From contig NZ_CVJQ01000001.1 of the NCBI RefSeq assembly GCF_001375595.1, positions 1,984,001-2,048,000 of the forward strand: 64,000 nucleotides of DNA, in the 5' to 3' direction. This DNA comes from Phenylobacterium immobile (ATCC 35973) (GTDB taxonomy: Bacteria; Pseudomonadota; Alphaproteobacteria; Caulobacterales; Caulobacteraceae). Of the stretch, positions 49,610 through 57,203 are shown one piece after another (position 1 is the stretch's first letter; each line of letters starts with the position of its first letter). Under the pieces are notes generated by a model, which saw only the letters and a list, made by a program, of their open reading frames with translations, did no database searches and was not told the origin of the DNA. The position numbers and the translations under genes were made by a program.

Positions 49610-49783
49610 TAGATGGCCTCCGCTTCATCAATGGTCGCCTTGCGGGCGAACCGAGGGATGCGTCGGGGCTCGCAGCAGAGCCCGCTGCATATCGGCAGCG
49701 ACCTTCAGATCGTTGAGCGCCGCGAGTGCGGCGGGGATCGGATTATGGGCACGCCGGGGCGTGCTACTACGCGAGGTAGCCAT
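49609..49783 (-). pseudogene. Small gene with a probable frameshift
   Basis: The frame from ATG 49783 (MATSRSSTPRRAHNPIP ...) is 51 codons and stops at 49628. A second frame, open from about 49704, reads RRIPRFARKATIDEAEAI and stops at 49609 in TAATG with the next gene. Together they look like one gene of about 58 residues broken by a frameshift near the C-rich stretch at about 49665. A sequencing error or true decay are both possible. Confidence 0.4.
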
Positions 49784-49852
49784 GTCTCGATCTCCGTAGG
49801 ATCGTTTCGGGTTAGGACCGGTGCCAGCGCGTCAACGCTTGCCCGGTCCGTC

Positions 49853-49872
49853 ATTTAGGGATAGTCCTAAAT
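49853..49872. promoter_or_regulatory. Palindromic operator at the ribbon-helix-helix gene
   Basis: ATTTAGG-N6-CCTAAAT, ending one base before the ATG of the ribbon-helix-helix gene. A related half-site (TTAGGA) lies at about 49812-49817. Autoregulation by the encoded protein is inferred. The site replaces any normal ribosome-binding site, so the mRNA may be leaderless. Confidence 0.5.
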
Positions 49873-49873
49873 C

Positions 49874-50077
49874 ATGACCGCGTCAAACAAAAAGGATGAG
49901 CCTAAAAAGAGAGGCCGACCCGCTACCGGGAAGGACCCTATGCTAGGCTTTCGTTCACCCCCCGATTTGACGCAACGCATTGATGCGTTTGCCGAAACAA
50001 TGGCTGCGCCCCGTGCCGCCGCTATTCGCAACCTTGTCGAGATCGGCCTAAGCACAGTGGATTCGAAGGCCGACTGA
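49874..50077 (+). CDS. Ribbon-helix-helix DNA-binding protein
   Basis: A 67-residue protein with a basic AT-hook-like start (KKRGRPATGKDP) and an RHH pattern (MLGFRSPPDLTQRIDAFAETMAAPRAAAIRNLVEIGLSTV). Proteins like this repress phage or toxin-antitoxin promoters. It is the only small repressor candidate in the element apart from HigA. It runs opposite to the surrounding late genes and has the palindrome at its start. Confidence 0.75.
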   Translation: MTASNKKDEPKKRGRPATGKDPMLGFRSPPDLTQRIDAFAETMAAPRAAAIRNLVEIGLSTVDSKAD

Positions 50078-50079
50078 CG

Positions 50080-50286
50080 TCACTTCTTGCGCTCAGCGTC
50101 GAGGTAAGGCCGAAAACGCTCTAGCTCCGCATCTAGCACTCGAGCGCGTTCCTGACGCGCCTCCTGCTCGGCCTCCGCCTTCCGCATCGACACCCCAATC
50201 GCCACCACGGCGATAGCCGCCACGACCACAAAGAACACGATCACCAGCACGCGGTTGATCTCGCCTCGCAGCTCTTGCCGTTCCAT
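50080..50286 (-). CDS. Small single-span membrane protein
   Basis: A 68-residue protein with one membrane helix (VLVIVFFVVVAAIAVVAIGV) followed by a charged coiled coil (RKAEAEQEARQERARVLDAELERF). Its start overlaps the preceding gene's stop (TGATG), so the two are coupled. No family recognised. Confidence 0.6.
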   Translation of the reverse strand: MERQELRGEINRVLVIVFFVVVAAIAVVAIGVSMRKAEAEQEARQERARVLDAELERFRPYLDAERKK

Positions 50287-50564
50287 CAGACTTGCCCTTC
50301 GCCAATGGCGGGCTTGGCGGGCTTGGCGGGCTTGGTGCTGCCGATCGCTCCGACAGCCTCGACGATGGCATTGGCGCCGATCAAAACGATGCCTGCCAAG
50401 AAGGCCACTGATCCGGCCTGAAAGATCATCTGCTTCACCGTAGTGAGCCCGATGTTCACAATGCTTCCGAAGCCGTCACTCGACGGCACGCTCGCGTCGT
50501 AGAAGAACCCCCAAATCATCGTCAGCGCGCCGAACCCGGCCAACAACCACCCTGTCGTTCTCAT
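50286..50564 (-). CDS. Membrane protein with KPA repeat tail
   Basis: A 92-residue protein with two predicted membrane helices (WLLAGFGALTMIWGFFY and FQAGSVAFLAGIVLIGANAIVEA). The C-terminal tail is KPAKPAKPA, encoded by three 9-base direct repeats near 50307-50335. The frame extends far upstream, but the ATG at 50564 has a GGGTGGG ribosome-binding site and begins the sensible sequence. Unknown function. Confidence 0.6.
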   Translation of the reverse strand: MRTTGWLLAGFGALTMIWGFFYDASVPSSDGFGSIVNIGLTTVKQMIFQAGSVAFLAGIVLIGANAIVEAVGAIGSTKPAKPAKPAIGEGQV

Positions 50565-50595
50565 ACCCACCCCTCCCTTTGACGTTGGGAGGCTA

Positions 50596-51576
50596 TCAGG
50601 ACTGAGGCGACGCGCTAGGTGGCAGGAGGAAGGACGCTTGCCCCTCGATCCGCGCGTCGAACTCCTCATACTCGCGGATCGCCATGACCAGGGTGGCGCG
50701 AGTTTCGACGTTGCTGTCGCTCTGAAGGCGGACGTGGATTTTGTGGATCCGTCCGTCTTCCAGGTACACAGGATCAGACGATCGCAGCGCGTTGTCTGAT
50801 GGCGCCAGGTTGAGAACGTACGGCAGAAGCGGCGAAGAATTGTAGTTCCGGTAGGCGACGATCCAGTAGCCGAGGCTGTCGGCGCTGATGCTTCGCGCCG
50901 GAACAGGGCCGATATAGCGACGCACGCCAATGACCCGGCCCTCGGACTCAATCCAGTCAACAAACAGCGAACACACCGGCAGGTCAGTGTCGCTCAGGTT
51001 CTTCACTGTGAGTAGCGCTCTCGATTGTTTCTGAGCAGTGGCCTGCCCTCGGGGTCGGGCGTCGGCCAGGTTGCGAACGAATGACCTCGCCTCGACATGT
51101 GCCCGTGCGACCTTTTCGCCGTCCTGGACCAGCAGAAAATCGGAGGGACCGAACATCCTATCCACGACAGCCTTGGGTAGCGGAGCGCTGAGCGTCTCAT
51201 GTTGCACCGAGACTGTCACATCGAGGTCGCGCGCACGCTTCGCGGCCACATTGATGATCTGCGCGACGCCCTGTTCTAGCGCTTCGTCTTTGGCCTCTTT
51301 CCTCTTTAGCCACGTATCGAGCCAAACCCCCGCGCCAAATCCCGTAACCAGAGCGGTCGCAAGGGCTGACGACCACAGGAACCAATCCGCGGTGATCACG
51401 CTCAGAACGAAATTCACGACTGCCGCCACTTGGCCGCGAGGGTCTTTAAGAAGGCCGAGTTGATCAGCCAGCCTAGTAAGCCAGGGACCGAAAAAGCCCG
51501 TTGTGAAGATCGCGCCAACGCCAGCGATCGCCCAGGGGACGCCTTCGCGAATCTTTTTTCGGCTCGGTCGCTCCAT
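50596..51576 (-). CDS. Hypothetical membrane-anchored protein (element cargo)
   Basis: A 326-residue protein. Two membrane helices lie near the N-terminus (VPWAIAGVGAIFTTGFFGPWL and FLWSSALATALVTGFGAGVWL), followed by a soluble domain of about 230 residues with alternating beta strands (SRALLTVKNLSDTDLPVCSLFVDW). I recognise no family. It starts at ATG 51576 (MERPSRKKIREG). The three genes 51576-50080 form a coupled minus-strand set lodged inside the tail operon. Confidence 0.65.
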   Translation of the reverse strand: MERPSRKKIREGVPWAIAGVGAIFTTGFFGPWLTRLADQLGLLKDPRGQVAAVVNFVLSVITADWFLWSSALATALVTGFGAGVWLDTWLKRKEAKDEALEQGVAQIINVAAKRARDLDVTVSVQHETLSAPLPKAVVDRMFGPSDFLLVQDGEKVARAHVEARSFVRNLADARPRGQATAQKQSRALLTVKNLSDTDLPVCSLFVDWIESEGRVIGVRRYIGPVPARSISADSLGYWIVAYRNYNSSPLLPYVLNLAPSDNALRSSDPVYLEDGRIHKIHVRLQSDSNVETRATLVMAIREYEEFDARIEGQASFLLPPSASPQS

Positions 51577-51619
51577 GGCGCGATCCTGCCTGGACTCAAG
51601 TCGGCATAGCAACGCTGTG

Positions 51620-52042
51620 TCACTGCGCCTCCTTCGCCCTGGTGGGATTGAGCCGTTCGGCCATGCCGCGGAAAAGCGAGCGCATGCCTTTTGTATTCTC
51701 GACTGGCACCTGAGAGGACTGGGCTTCCGGCTTAGACCGGGCCGCCCTCTCCTCCCCGACGACGGCTAGGAAGGTGTCGTCGATCCGCTCGATCAAGCGT
51801 GTCTGCCAGGCGGTCAGGGTGATCAGAGCCTTCCGCTCGAAGGCCTCGATCTCCTGGAAAGTGAGCGGGTTTACAGTCATGCCGGACTGACGCCGGCGGT
51901 TTAGCCTGCCGTACCACTCCAAGATCGGCCCGAGTTGGATCGGGGGATCGGGGAGAGGGTGGTGGTCGCGTTCACGCTTGATGTTCGAGTTGCGGAACAC
52001 GACCTCGGCGTAACCGATCAGGCTGTCGGCTAGCCCTTCAAA
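51620..52042 (-). CDS. Tail assembly chaperone T-part (made by -1 frameshift)
   Basis: This frame is open from the slippery sequence at 52042-52048 to the stop at 51620. It would be read after a -1 slip from the upstream chaperone, giving a fused product of about 282 residues (142 + 140). A GTG at 52000 could also start it alone (FRNSNIKRERDHH). The region PLTFQEIEAFERKALITLTAWQTRLIERIDDTFLAVVGEE matches the short helical protein that precedes tape measures in siphophages. Confidence 0.75.
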   Translation of the reverse strand, partial: FEGLADSLIGYAEVVFRNSNIKRERDHHPLPDPPIQLGPILEWYGRLNRRRQSGMTVNPLTFQEIEAFERKALITLTAWQTRLIERIDDTFLAVVGEERAARSKPEAQSSQVPVENTKGMRSLFRGMAERLNPTRAKEAQ

Positions 52043-52467
52043 AAATTTGAGCGGTCCTCGATAAACGCGACGACCTGCTCGCGGACGAAGGACATTTTGG
52101 GATCCGAGTAGAGCGCCGCGGCGGCCTGTTGGGAGAACTCTGCGGTGTCGCTGCCCAACTCCATCTTCCAGCCTGTCGTCAGCTTGGCGAGGTAGCTGGC
52201 ATTGTCCGTGTGCATGCCTTCAGCGGTGATCTTCACGCGCTGTCCGGCCTGAATCCGGCGGTTCGTCTGCGAGTTTCGGGTGGCGACGGCTATGTCGCTA
52301 TCTTCGCCCAGCAGGTAGATCACCATCGGCGACTTATCGCTGTTGAAGAGTTGAGCGCCGTCGATGCCGCGCAGCTCAAGAGGGCTCGCCTCATCGGGCA
52401 AGTAGACCTTGGTTGGCGGCTTCGGGGCCGCGACCTGCGGGGCGTGAGTGTCAGCGTATTCGTCCAT
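52030..52467 (-). CDS. Tail assembly chaperone (G-like)
   Basis: A 145-residue protein (MDEYADTHAPQVAAPKPP) lying between the tail tube and the GT frame. Position, size and the slippery sequence close to its stop codon identify it as the G-like chaperone that helps the tape measure assemble. Its last codons (AAT TTT TTG AAG) contain the heptamer. Confidence 0.75.
   Translation of the reverse strand: MDEYADTHAPQVAAPKPPTKVYLPDEASPLELRGIDGAQLFNSDKSPMVIYLLGEDSDIAVATRNSQTNRRIQAGQRVKITAEGMHTDNASYLAKLTTGWKMELGSDTAEFSQQAAAALYSDPKMSFVREQVVAFIEDRSNFLKG
52042..52048 (-). promoter_or_regulatory. -1 ribosomal frameshift slippery heptamer
   Basis: On the minus strand A-AAT-TTT in the zero frame fits X-XXY-YYZ exactly, 9 bases before the G-frame TAG. 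The -1 frame is open from here through the next gene. Programmed slippage at this place is widespread in tailed phages. Confidence 0.75.
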
Positions 52468-52481
52468 GGGGCTTGCTTCCT

Positions 52482-52506
52482 AAAAAGCAGTCGGGTGCGA
52501 CCCGAC
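52482..52506 (-). terminator. Rho-independent terminator after the tail tube gene
   Basis: On the minus strand, GTCGGG-N5-CCCGAC is followed by TGC and five T residues. It lies between the tail tube and chaperone genes. Partial termination here would make much more tube than chaperone. Confidence 0.75.
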
Positions 52507-52549
52507 CATGAGTTGAGGGAGAGACTTTTGTTCGGCGGTGCGACGCCGC

Positions 52550-53029
52550 TTAGGCGACCACGACGCTCGGGACTTCCACGATCGCGGAGTCGATAGCGCC
52601 GACAAAGTTGCGGCGGATGTTCGAGTTGCCATCGCCGGGGTTCAGGCGCGCCGACATCCACTTCACTCGGAAGTAAAAAATGCTGTCGGTGTCGTTGGCG
52701 TCCGCACCATCTGCGAGCAGGACTTTGATCGGATAGCTGAAATTGTTTCCGACCATCGCGCGCACCGCGTTTTGGCTGGCCGACAGCGGATCTTGGAGAA
52801 CGGTGATGGTCAGGTCGCCAGCGTCAGCGATGCCGGCCGCCTTGCGGACGCGGGCTTCGGCGAGCAGCGTGGCGGTCACCGCTTGAACTTGGTCGCCGAA
52901 CTCGCCGATGGACTCGACGCCCGTGAGCTCAGTCCAGGTGAGCGCCGCATAAGCGGAAACGGTTGAGACGGTGGAGTTGGGTGTAGCGCTATAAAAAACC
53001 TGGGCGCCTGCGCCCGTGCTGTAGGCCAT
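52550..53029 (-). CDS. Major tail tube protein
   Basis: A 159-residue protein, beta-rich, with the order and size of siphophage tail tube subunits (WTELTGVESIGEFGDQVQAVTATLL, then a central FYFRVKWMSARLNPGDGNSN). Upstream is the tail-completion gene and downstream a terminator and the chaperones, which is the canonical order. Confidence 0.8.
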   Translation of the reverse strand: MAYSTGAGAQVFYSATPNSTVSTVSAYAALTWTELTGVESIGEFGDQVQAVTATLLAEARVRKAAGIADAGDLTITVLQDPLSASQNAVRAMVGNNFSYPIKVLLADGADANDTDSIFYFRVKWMSARLNPGDGNSNIRRNFVGAIDSAIVEVPSVVVA

Positions 53030-53087
53030 CTGGTGGCTCCTTTCGGATTATGAACGAAGCCGTGCCCAGCTCGGCTGTTAGGGCGGG

Positions 53088-53498
53088 TCAGGTGGCCGAG
53101 ACGGTCCAGCTGATAGTCACGGGCACGCGCACGTCGGCGGCCCCGATGATTGGTGCGGCCTGCCACGAGGCCCGGTTAATCTTGACGGCGCCCAGACGTT
53201 TGCCTTGGGGAAACGCAGCGATGATCTGGTCAGCCGCCCGCTTAGCGTCGACGAGGCCTCGGTTCTTTGGCCAGACCGCCGTGATCTGCATGAGGCCTTG
53301 GTCAAGGCGACCTGCCTTGAGACCTTGCGCGAGAGGTGCGTTCGGAAAGTCGGCGACCTCAAGATAGGGCTCGTCGTCTACGGGAACGAATGTCTCTCCA
53401 GGCTCCGGCATGACAACGTCCAGCGTCGGCGAGCCGATCGAGAGCGTCAGGACGTAGTCGGTAAGGGCGAGGAAGGTATCAGCGCCGCTTGCCATCAC
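53088..53498 (-). CDS. Tail terminator/completion protein (DUF4128-like)
   Basis: A 136-residue protein (MMASGADTFLALTDYVLTL). The motif VPVDDEPYLEVADFPNAPLAQGLKAGRLDQGLMQITAVWP and the final VRVPVTISWTVS match DUF4128-type tail proteins that cap the tail tube. It overlaps the 5' neighbour by 20 bases. Placed just before the tube gene, as expected. Confidence 0.8.
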   Translation of the reverse strand: MMASGADTFLALTDYVLTLSIGSPTLDVVMPEPGETFVPVDDEPYLEVADFPNAPLAQGLKAGRLDQGLMQITAVWPKNRGLVDAKRAADQIIAAFPQGKRLGAVKINRASWQAAPIIGAADVRVPVTISWTVSAT

Positions 53499-53766
53499 CG
53501 CCCCCTCCTAATTGCGCCTCAGCCGCCCTGACGGCTTCAGGCCATCGTTGAGCGGCTAGGTCTCGAAACTTGGTCCCTGCCCTGCCCCTGGCGCCGTAAT
53601 TGACGTGGCGAGCATAGGCAGCAGTCCACGCGATGGTGATGACGTCGTCCATGTCAGCGTTGGCGAGGACGAGGGTGAGCTGGCCTCCGCCGTCATAGGT
53701 GAAGCGAGCGTCGCCCTCGGGCTTTTCGCGCTTCGGCGGAACTGTCCCATTCGCCGTGGGGGCCAA
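53479..53766 (-). pseudogene. 5'-truncated HK97-gp10-like neck/tail protein
   Basis: 95 codons from a TTG at 53766. The C-terminal part is typical of HK97-gp10/neck-type proteins (DARFTYDGGGQLTLVLAN, then AAYARHVNYGARGRAGTKFRDLAAQRWPEAVRAAEAQL). Full-length relatives are about 130-160 residues and have an N-terminal helical domain that is absent here. The in-frame codon at 53779-53781 is a stop, so the gene cannot extend. The methyltransferase starts on the other strand at the same base. I read this as a deletion junction. Confidence 0.6.
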
Positions 53767-54431
53767 TGAAACCGCGGCTTATCGACCTCTTCTGCTGCGC
53801 TGGCGGCGCAGCCATGGGCTACCACAAGGCGGGCTTTGACGTGGTCGGCGTCGATATCGTGCCGCAGCCGAACTACCCGTTCCCGTTCATCCAGGCGGAT
53901 GCGACGCGGATGGACGTGCGGTTCCTCCGCACCTTCGACGCGGCTCATGCCAGCCCGCCTTGCCAGAAGCATTCACCCCTGGCCGCGCTGTCGCCGCACA
54001 AGACCTACCCCGACCACATCGACGCGACGCGTGCTCTGCTGATCGAAAGCGGCCTTCCGTGGATCATGGAGAACGTGATGACGGCGCCGCTCGACAAGGC
54101 GCGCTCGGTCGTCCTGTGCGGCGGGATGTTCGGCCTTCGGACCTATCGTCACCGGCGGTTCGAGAGCCACCTGGATCTCGTCGCTCCGCCGCATCCGAAG
54201 CACGTCGCGCTCACCGCCACGAAGCAGCGGAAGCAGCGCTGGGCCGAGGGCTGGCACGTTTCGATCACCGGCGACGTCGGCACCTATGTCGGCCCTGAAG
54301 CCATGGGCATCGACTGGATGTCCGGCAACGAACTCTGCGAGGCGATCCCGCCTGCCTACACCGAGTTCCTGGGCCGTCAGCTCCTGTCGCACGTCAACGA
54401 AACGGCTCACGCCCGAAAGGCCGCAGCATGA
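53766..54431 (+). CDS. Solitary DNA cytosine methyltransferase
   Basis: A 221-residue enzyme predicted to methylate cytosine at C5 in DNA. Motif I is LIDLFCCAGGAAMGYHKAGF, motif IV is ASPPCQ with the catalytic cysteine, and motif VI is WIMENV. A small target-recognition segment follows, and a C-terminal NELCEAIPPAYTEFLG resembles motifs IX-X. No restriction enzyme is nearby, so it may shield phage DNA. A GGGGG ribosome-binding site precedes the ATG. It begins the plus-strand early operon. Confidence 0.85.
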   Translation: MKPRLIDLFCCAGGAAMGYHKAGFDVVGVDIVPQPNYPFPFIQADATRMDVRFLRTFDAAHASPPCQKHSPLAALSPHKTYPDHIDATRALLIESGLPWIMENVMTAPLDKARSVVLCGGMFGLRTYRHRRFESHLDLVAPPHPKHVALTATKQRKQRWAEGWHVSITGDVGTYVGPEAMGIDWMSGNELCEAIPPAYTEFLGRQLLSHVNETAHARKAAA

Positions 54432-55162
54432 CCCCCAAGGAGCCTGACATGGGCGACACCACCCCTATGCGAGAAGAAATGTTGGGCATCCCGGAGTTGC
54501 CGGCCCGTGTCGCCCAAGAGCGACACCCGGTTGAGCAGTGTCGAAACGACGTTGTTTCGCGGGCCGAAGTGGTGCGCATCCTGCGTGAGTTGGGCGCTAC
54601 CCACGCCGACCTTGCGATCTACGGTGAGGCTGACAGTGCGCGCAACCGAGAGTCGGCAGAGGCGGCGTTCACGCTCGCGCGCTGCGCCGTAGCACTCATG
54701 CCCCCAGCCTTCACCCCCGCGAACACGGCAGCTGTGGCCGCGCAACTTGACGAGGCGGCTGAATGGCTGGCCGACGATATCCCGGCCGGCACGCCCGAAA
54801 TCGAGCATCTTGAAGGCGACGTGCGGCTCGACGAATTGGACCTCTACTGCGTCAACGTCATGCGCCGCGCTAGCGCCGCCCTCCGCGCCAAAGACGCCGA
54901 GATCGCCGCGCTGAAGGGGGCGACGGCTTGGCGGCCTATGTCGGAAGCGCCGAAGGACGGGACGGCGATCCTCGCGACGGTGCGCGTCTTCAAGGCCGGC
55001 GAGTTCTCACACCACGACACCCACGTCATCTACGCGGACGATGAGACCGGCGAGGTCCAGTACGAGTGCGAGGCCGGCTGGGCGTGGGACGACTACGAGT
55101 TCTGGCTTCCACTTCCTGACGCCCCTGTTGGCGCGGAACGCGACCACGAAGGGGGGAAGTGA
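54428..55162 (+). CDS. Hypothetical phage protein with DUF551-like C-terminus
   Basis: A 244-residue protein. The helical N-terminal half has no recognised domain. The C-terminal part (TAWRPMSEAPKDGTAILATV to YEFWLPLPDAP) is like the DUF551 motif common in phage early proteins. The start overlaps the methyltransferase stop by 4 bases, and the stop overlaps the next start (TGATG). Confidence 0.6.
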   Translation: MTPKEPDMGDTTPMREEMLGIPELPARVAQERHPVEQCRNDVVSRAEVVRILRELGATHADLAIYGEADSARNRESAEAAFTLARCAVALMPPAFTPANTAAVAAQLDEAAEWLADDIPAGTPEIEHLEGDVRLDELDLYCVNVMRRASAALRAKDAEIAALKGATAWRPMSEAPKDGTAILATVRVFKAGEFSHHDTHVIYADDETGEVQYECEAGWAWDDYEFWLPLPDAPVGAERDHEGGK

Positions 55163-55401
55163 TGTCCTACAGGCTCTTTGGCGAAGACAGCGATCATGCG
55201 GGCGACGCGATGCATGATTTTTATACCCGAGATGACCTGCTCGATGGTGGCGACTTTGCAGAGATGTTTGCGCGCCCGCCTTTGAGACGCGTGCGGGCGG
55301 CTCAGTGCTGGCCGTGCGGCTGTGCGTTTGTCAGCGGCTACGTTCATCGGTGCGAGCAGATCGCTCCCGTCCTCAACGATGGAGGCGAGCGTGGCCGGTA
55401 A
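55162..55401 (+). CDS. Small cysteine-containing phage protein
   Basis: A 79-residue protein (MSYRLFGEDSDHAGDAM). A CWPCGC ... HRC arrangement could bind zinc. No family recognised. Coupled to both neighbours by overlaps. Confidence 0.5.
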   Translation: MSYRLFGEDSDHAGDAMHDFYTRDDLLDGGDFAEMFARPPLRRVRAAQCWPCGCAFVSGYVHRCEQIAPVLNDGGERGR

Positions 55402-55663
55402 GCTGACACCTCGCCAAGCCGCCGAAGCCATTGAGCAGTTCGGCGAAGACCTAGCCAAGCTGATCAACGCCTTCGACGCGGTCGCCAATCGAATGCCCGA
55501 TGGCTTCGTGGACGTGATTAACGGCATCCCGCATCAAGACCAATTAGACACCATCGCGGAGGCGTTCAGGGAGCGTGGCGATCAGCTTTGCCGCGACAGC
55601 GATGCTGCGGACGAAGCGGAGGAGTGGGCCGCCCTCGCCTCCCATGATGGAGGGGAAGGATGA
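55379..55663 (+). CDS. Hypothetical phage protein
   Basis: A 94-residue helical, acidic protein (KLTPRQAAEAIEQFGEDLAKLINAFDAVANR). The ATG at 55379 overlaps the previous gene; a GTG at 55394 is an alternative start. No known domain. It ends 4 bases into the next gene. Confidence 0.55.
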   Translation: MEASVAGKLTPRQAAEAIEQFGEDLAKLINAFDAVANRMPDGFVDVINGIPHQDQLDTIAEAFRERGDQLCRDSDAADEAEEWAALASHDGGEG

Positions 55664-55854
55664 CCTATCCCGAATGGATTTGCAGCCCGTGCGGCGAGCA
55701 ATTCGGATCGCGCATCCCAAAAATGGCGACGTGGCACGAGGGCGAATGTGGATGGTGCGCCTCGCGAGACGTGCCCGTCACTGAGCCGCGTGACTTCGGC
55801 CATCCGCCCGCGCCCAGCGCGCCTGTCACGCGTGTAACGAGCCCCCGCCCATGA
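55660..55854 (+). CDS. Small zinc-ribbon phage protein
   Basis: A 64-residue protein with cysteine pairs CSPCG and CGWC separated by an ATWHEGE segment, followed by VTEPRDFG. This layout recurs in alphaproteobacterial prophage early regions. Probably a zinc-stabilised small protein of unknown role. Overlaps both neighbours by 4 bases. Confidence 0.6.
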   Translation: MTYPEWICSPCGEQFGSRIPKMATWHEGECGWCASRDVPVTEPRDFGHPPAPSAPVTRVTSPRP

Positions 55855-56372
55855 CCACCTCCCCCAAGATCACCGAGGTTAAACTTATTGAGCGGCTGAG
55901 GCGGTCGGCCGACTGGCAGCGCAGGCACGACGTCGGCGCGTCGAACGGATATGTCACGGCAGACGATCTTGACCACGCGGCCAACGCCCTCGCCGACCGC
56001 GAGGCCCTGGAGCAAGAGAACGCGGAACTACGGCTTGCGATCTGCGGCGGCGAAGATGCACCGGGCCATAATGCAACGATCCCGCACGCTCAAATTCTGG
56101 CGACGCTAGCCGAGAACTACGCCGGCTCGCGCGCCTGGGCCGAAGCCGAGAAAGCCCGCGCCGACCGGCTGGCGGAAGCTCTGATCAAAATTGAGCGCTG
56201 GTTCGGTGAATTTCCTGACACCGGAAAAACCTGGCCGAATGGCTCGCCTGTTTCTTACGGAGCAAGCTGGGGCTCAAATGGCGAACGGGACTTTATGCGG
56301 GTTGTCGCGCGCCAAGCCCTCGCCGCCTTCGACACCTCCCGGCCTGATGACGCGGAGGGCGGGGATGCCTAA
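55851..56372 (+). CDS. Hypothetical phage protein
   Basis: A 173-residue protein with a central coiled coil (LANALADREALEQENAELRLAI). The C-terminal part is FGEFPDTGKTWPNGSPVSYGASWGSNGERDFMRVVARQALA, a short aromatic/glycine-rich motif seen in other phage early proteins. No function known. Coupled to neighbours by overlaps. Confidence 0.55.
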   Translation: MTTSPKITEVKLIERLRRSADWQRRHDVGASNGYVTADDLDHAANALADREALEQENAELRLAICGGEDAPGHNATIPHAQILATLAENYAGSRAWAEAEKARADRLAEALIKIERWFGEFPDTGKTWPNGSPVSYGASWGSNGERDFMRVVARQALAAFDTSRPDDAEGGDA

Positions 56373-56913
56373 TCACGTCGTCAACGAACTGATCTTCCGA
56401 GACGTCGCCGAGGACGATCAGGAGCGCATCCTACGAGCCGCGTGTGGCGAAGGCGATAAGGTCGATTTCAACGCCCTGGTACCCGCGCCGCTGAACATGT
56501 GGTGGGGCAGCGTCAGCGACCGACACGAAAAGGCGTTCGGACGCACCCATCTCGCCTGGGCTCGGGACCATTGGGGCACCAAGTGGAACGCCTACAGTCA
56601 TCGGCCCGTCGAGCGCACCGAAGATAGCCTGACGCTCCGCTTTGAAACGGCTTGGCGACCGCCCTATCCATGGCTGGCCGCCATGTTCAACGCGCTGCGC
56701 CTGTCCTTCGACCACAACTGGCTGAGCGAGGGCGACGGTATCGGCGTTCATGGGCGCTTCGACGCCACCCAGGTTGAAGATTTGGGGTCCGATCCCTGGC
56801 GCGAAACGTCCGCCGAGGGCGACCTTCAGAAACACCTCCACGTCCTGCAATGGGGCGTGGAAAGCTTCGATGACGACGATGACGCCACCCACCAGCCCGG
56901 AGGCCCGGAATGA
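56365..56913 (+). CDS. Api92-like (ferredoxin-fold) phage protein
   Basis: A 182-residue protein (MPNHVVNELIF). The N-terminal motif MPNHVVNELIFRDV, the middle ARDHWGTKWNAYS and the later FETAWRPPYPWLAAM fit Api92/DUF1281-type phage proteins with a ferredoxin-like domain, whose function is unknown. I use the ATG at 56365; the longer frame upstream re-reads the preceding gene. The C-terminus is acidic. Confidence 0.65.
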   Translation: MPNHVVNELIFRDVAEDDQERILRAACGEGDKVDFNALVPAPLNMWWGSVSDRHEKAFGRTHLAWARDHWGTKWNAYSHRPVERTEDSLTLRFETAWRPPYPWLAAMFNALRLSFDHNWLSEGDGIGVHGRFDATQVEDLGSDPWRETSAEGDLQKHLHVLQWGVESFDDDDDATHQPGGPE

Positions 56914-57203
56914 CCGGAGAGAGCGAGAGCATGACTGAACGCTTGGTTATCCGGCGCATCGCTGAGGTGGCGGCCGGCGTGGCTTCGCAGGCGGGCGTCC
57001 CAGGCGCCGATGTCGCTGGGCTGATCGTGTCGTTCCTGGCCGCCAACCCCGAGCACGTTTCGCGGTTCATGGCCGAAGGCGGCGAGCTTTTCATCGACGG
57101 CACGATACGCGCCGAGCACGGAGCCCTGAGTTTCGGGGCGATGAACGGCAAGATGGTCACGCCGGCCGAGTCGCGCGCGCTCAAGGGGATGCCCGACCAA
57201 TGA
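56910..57203 (+). CDS. Hypothetical phage protein
   Basis: A 97-residue protein (MTGESESMTERLVIRRIAE), helical with no recognised domain. Overlaps both neighbours by 4 bases, so it belongs to the same coupled early operon. Confidence 0.5.
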   Translation: MTGESESMTERLVIRRIAEVAAGVASQAGVPGADVAGLIVSFLAANPEHVSRFMAEGGELFIDGTIRAEHGALSFGAMNGKMVTPAESRALKGMPDQ

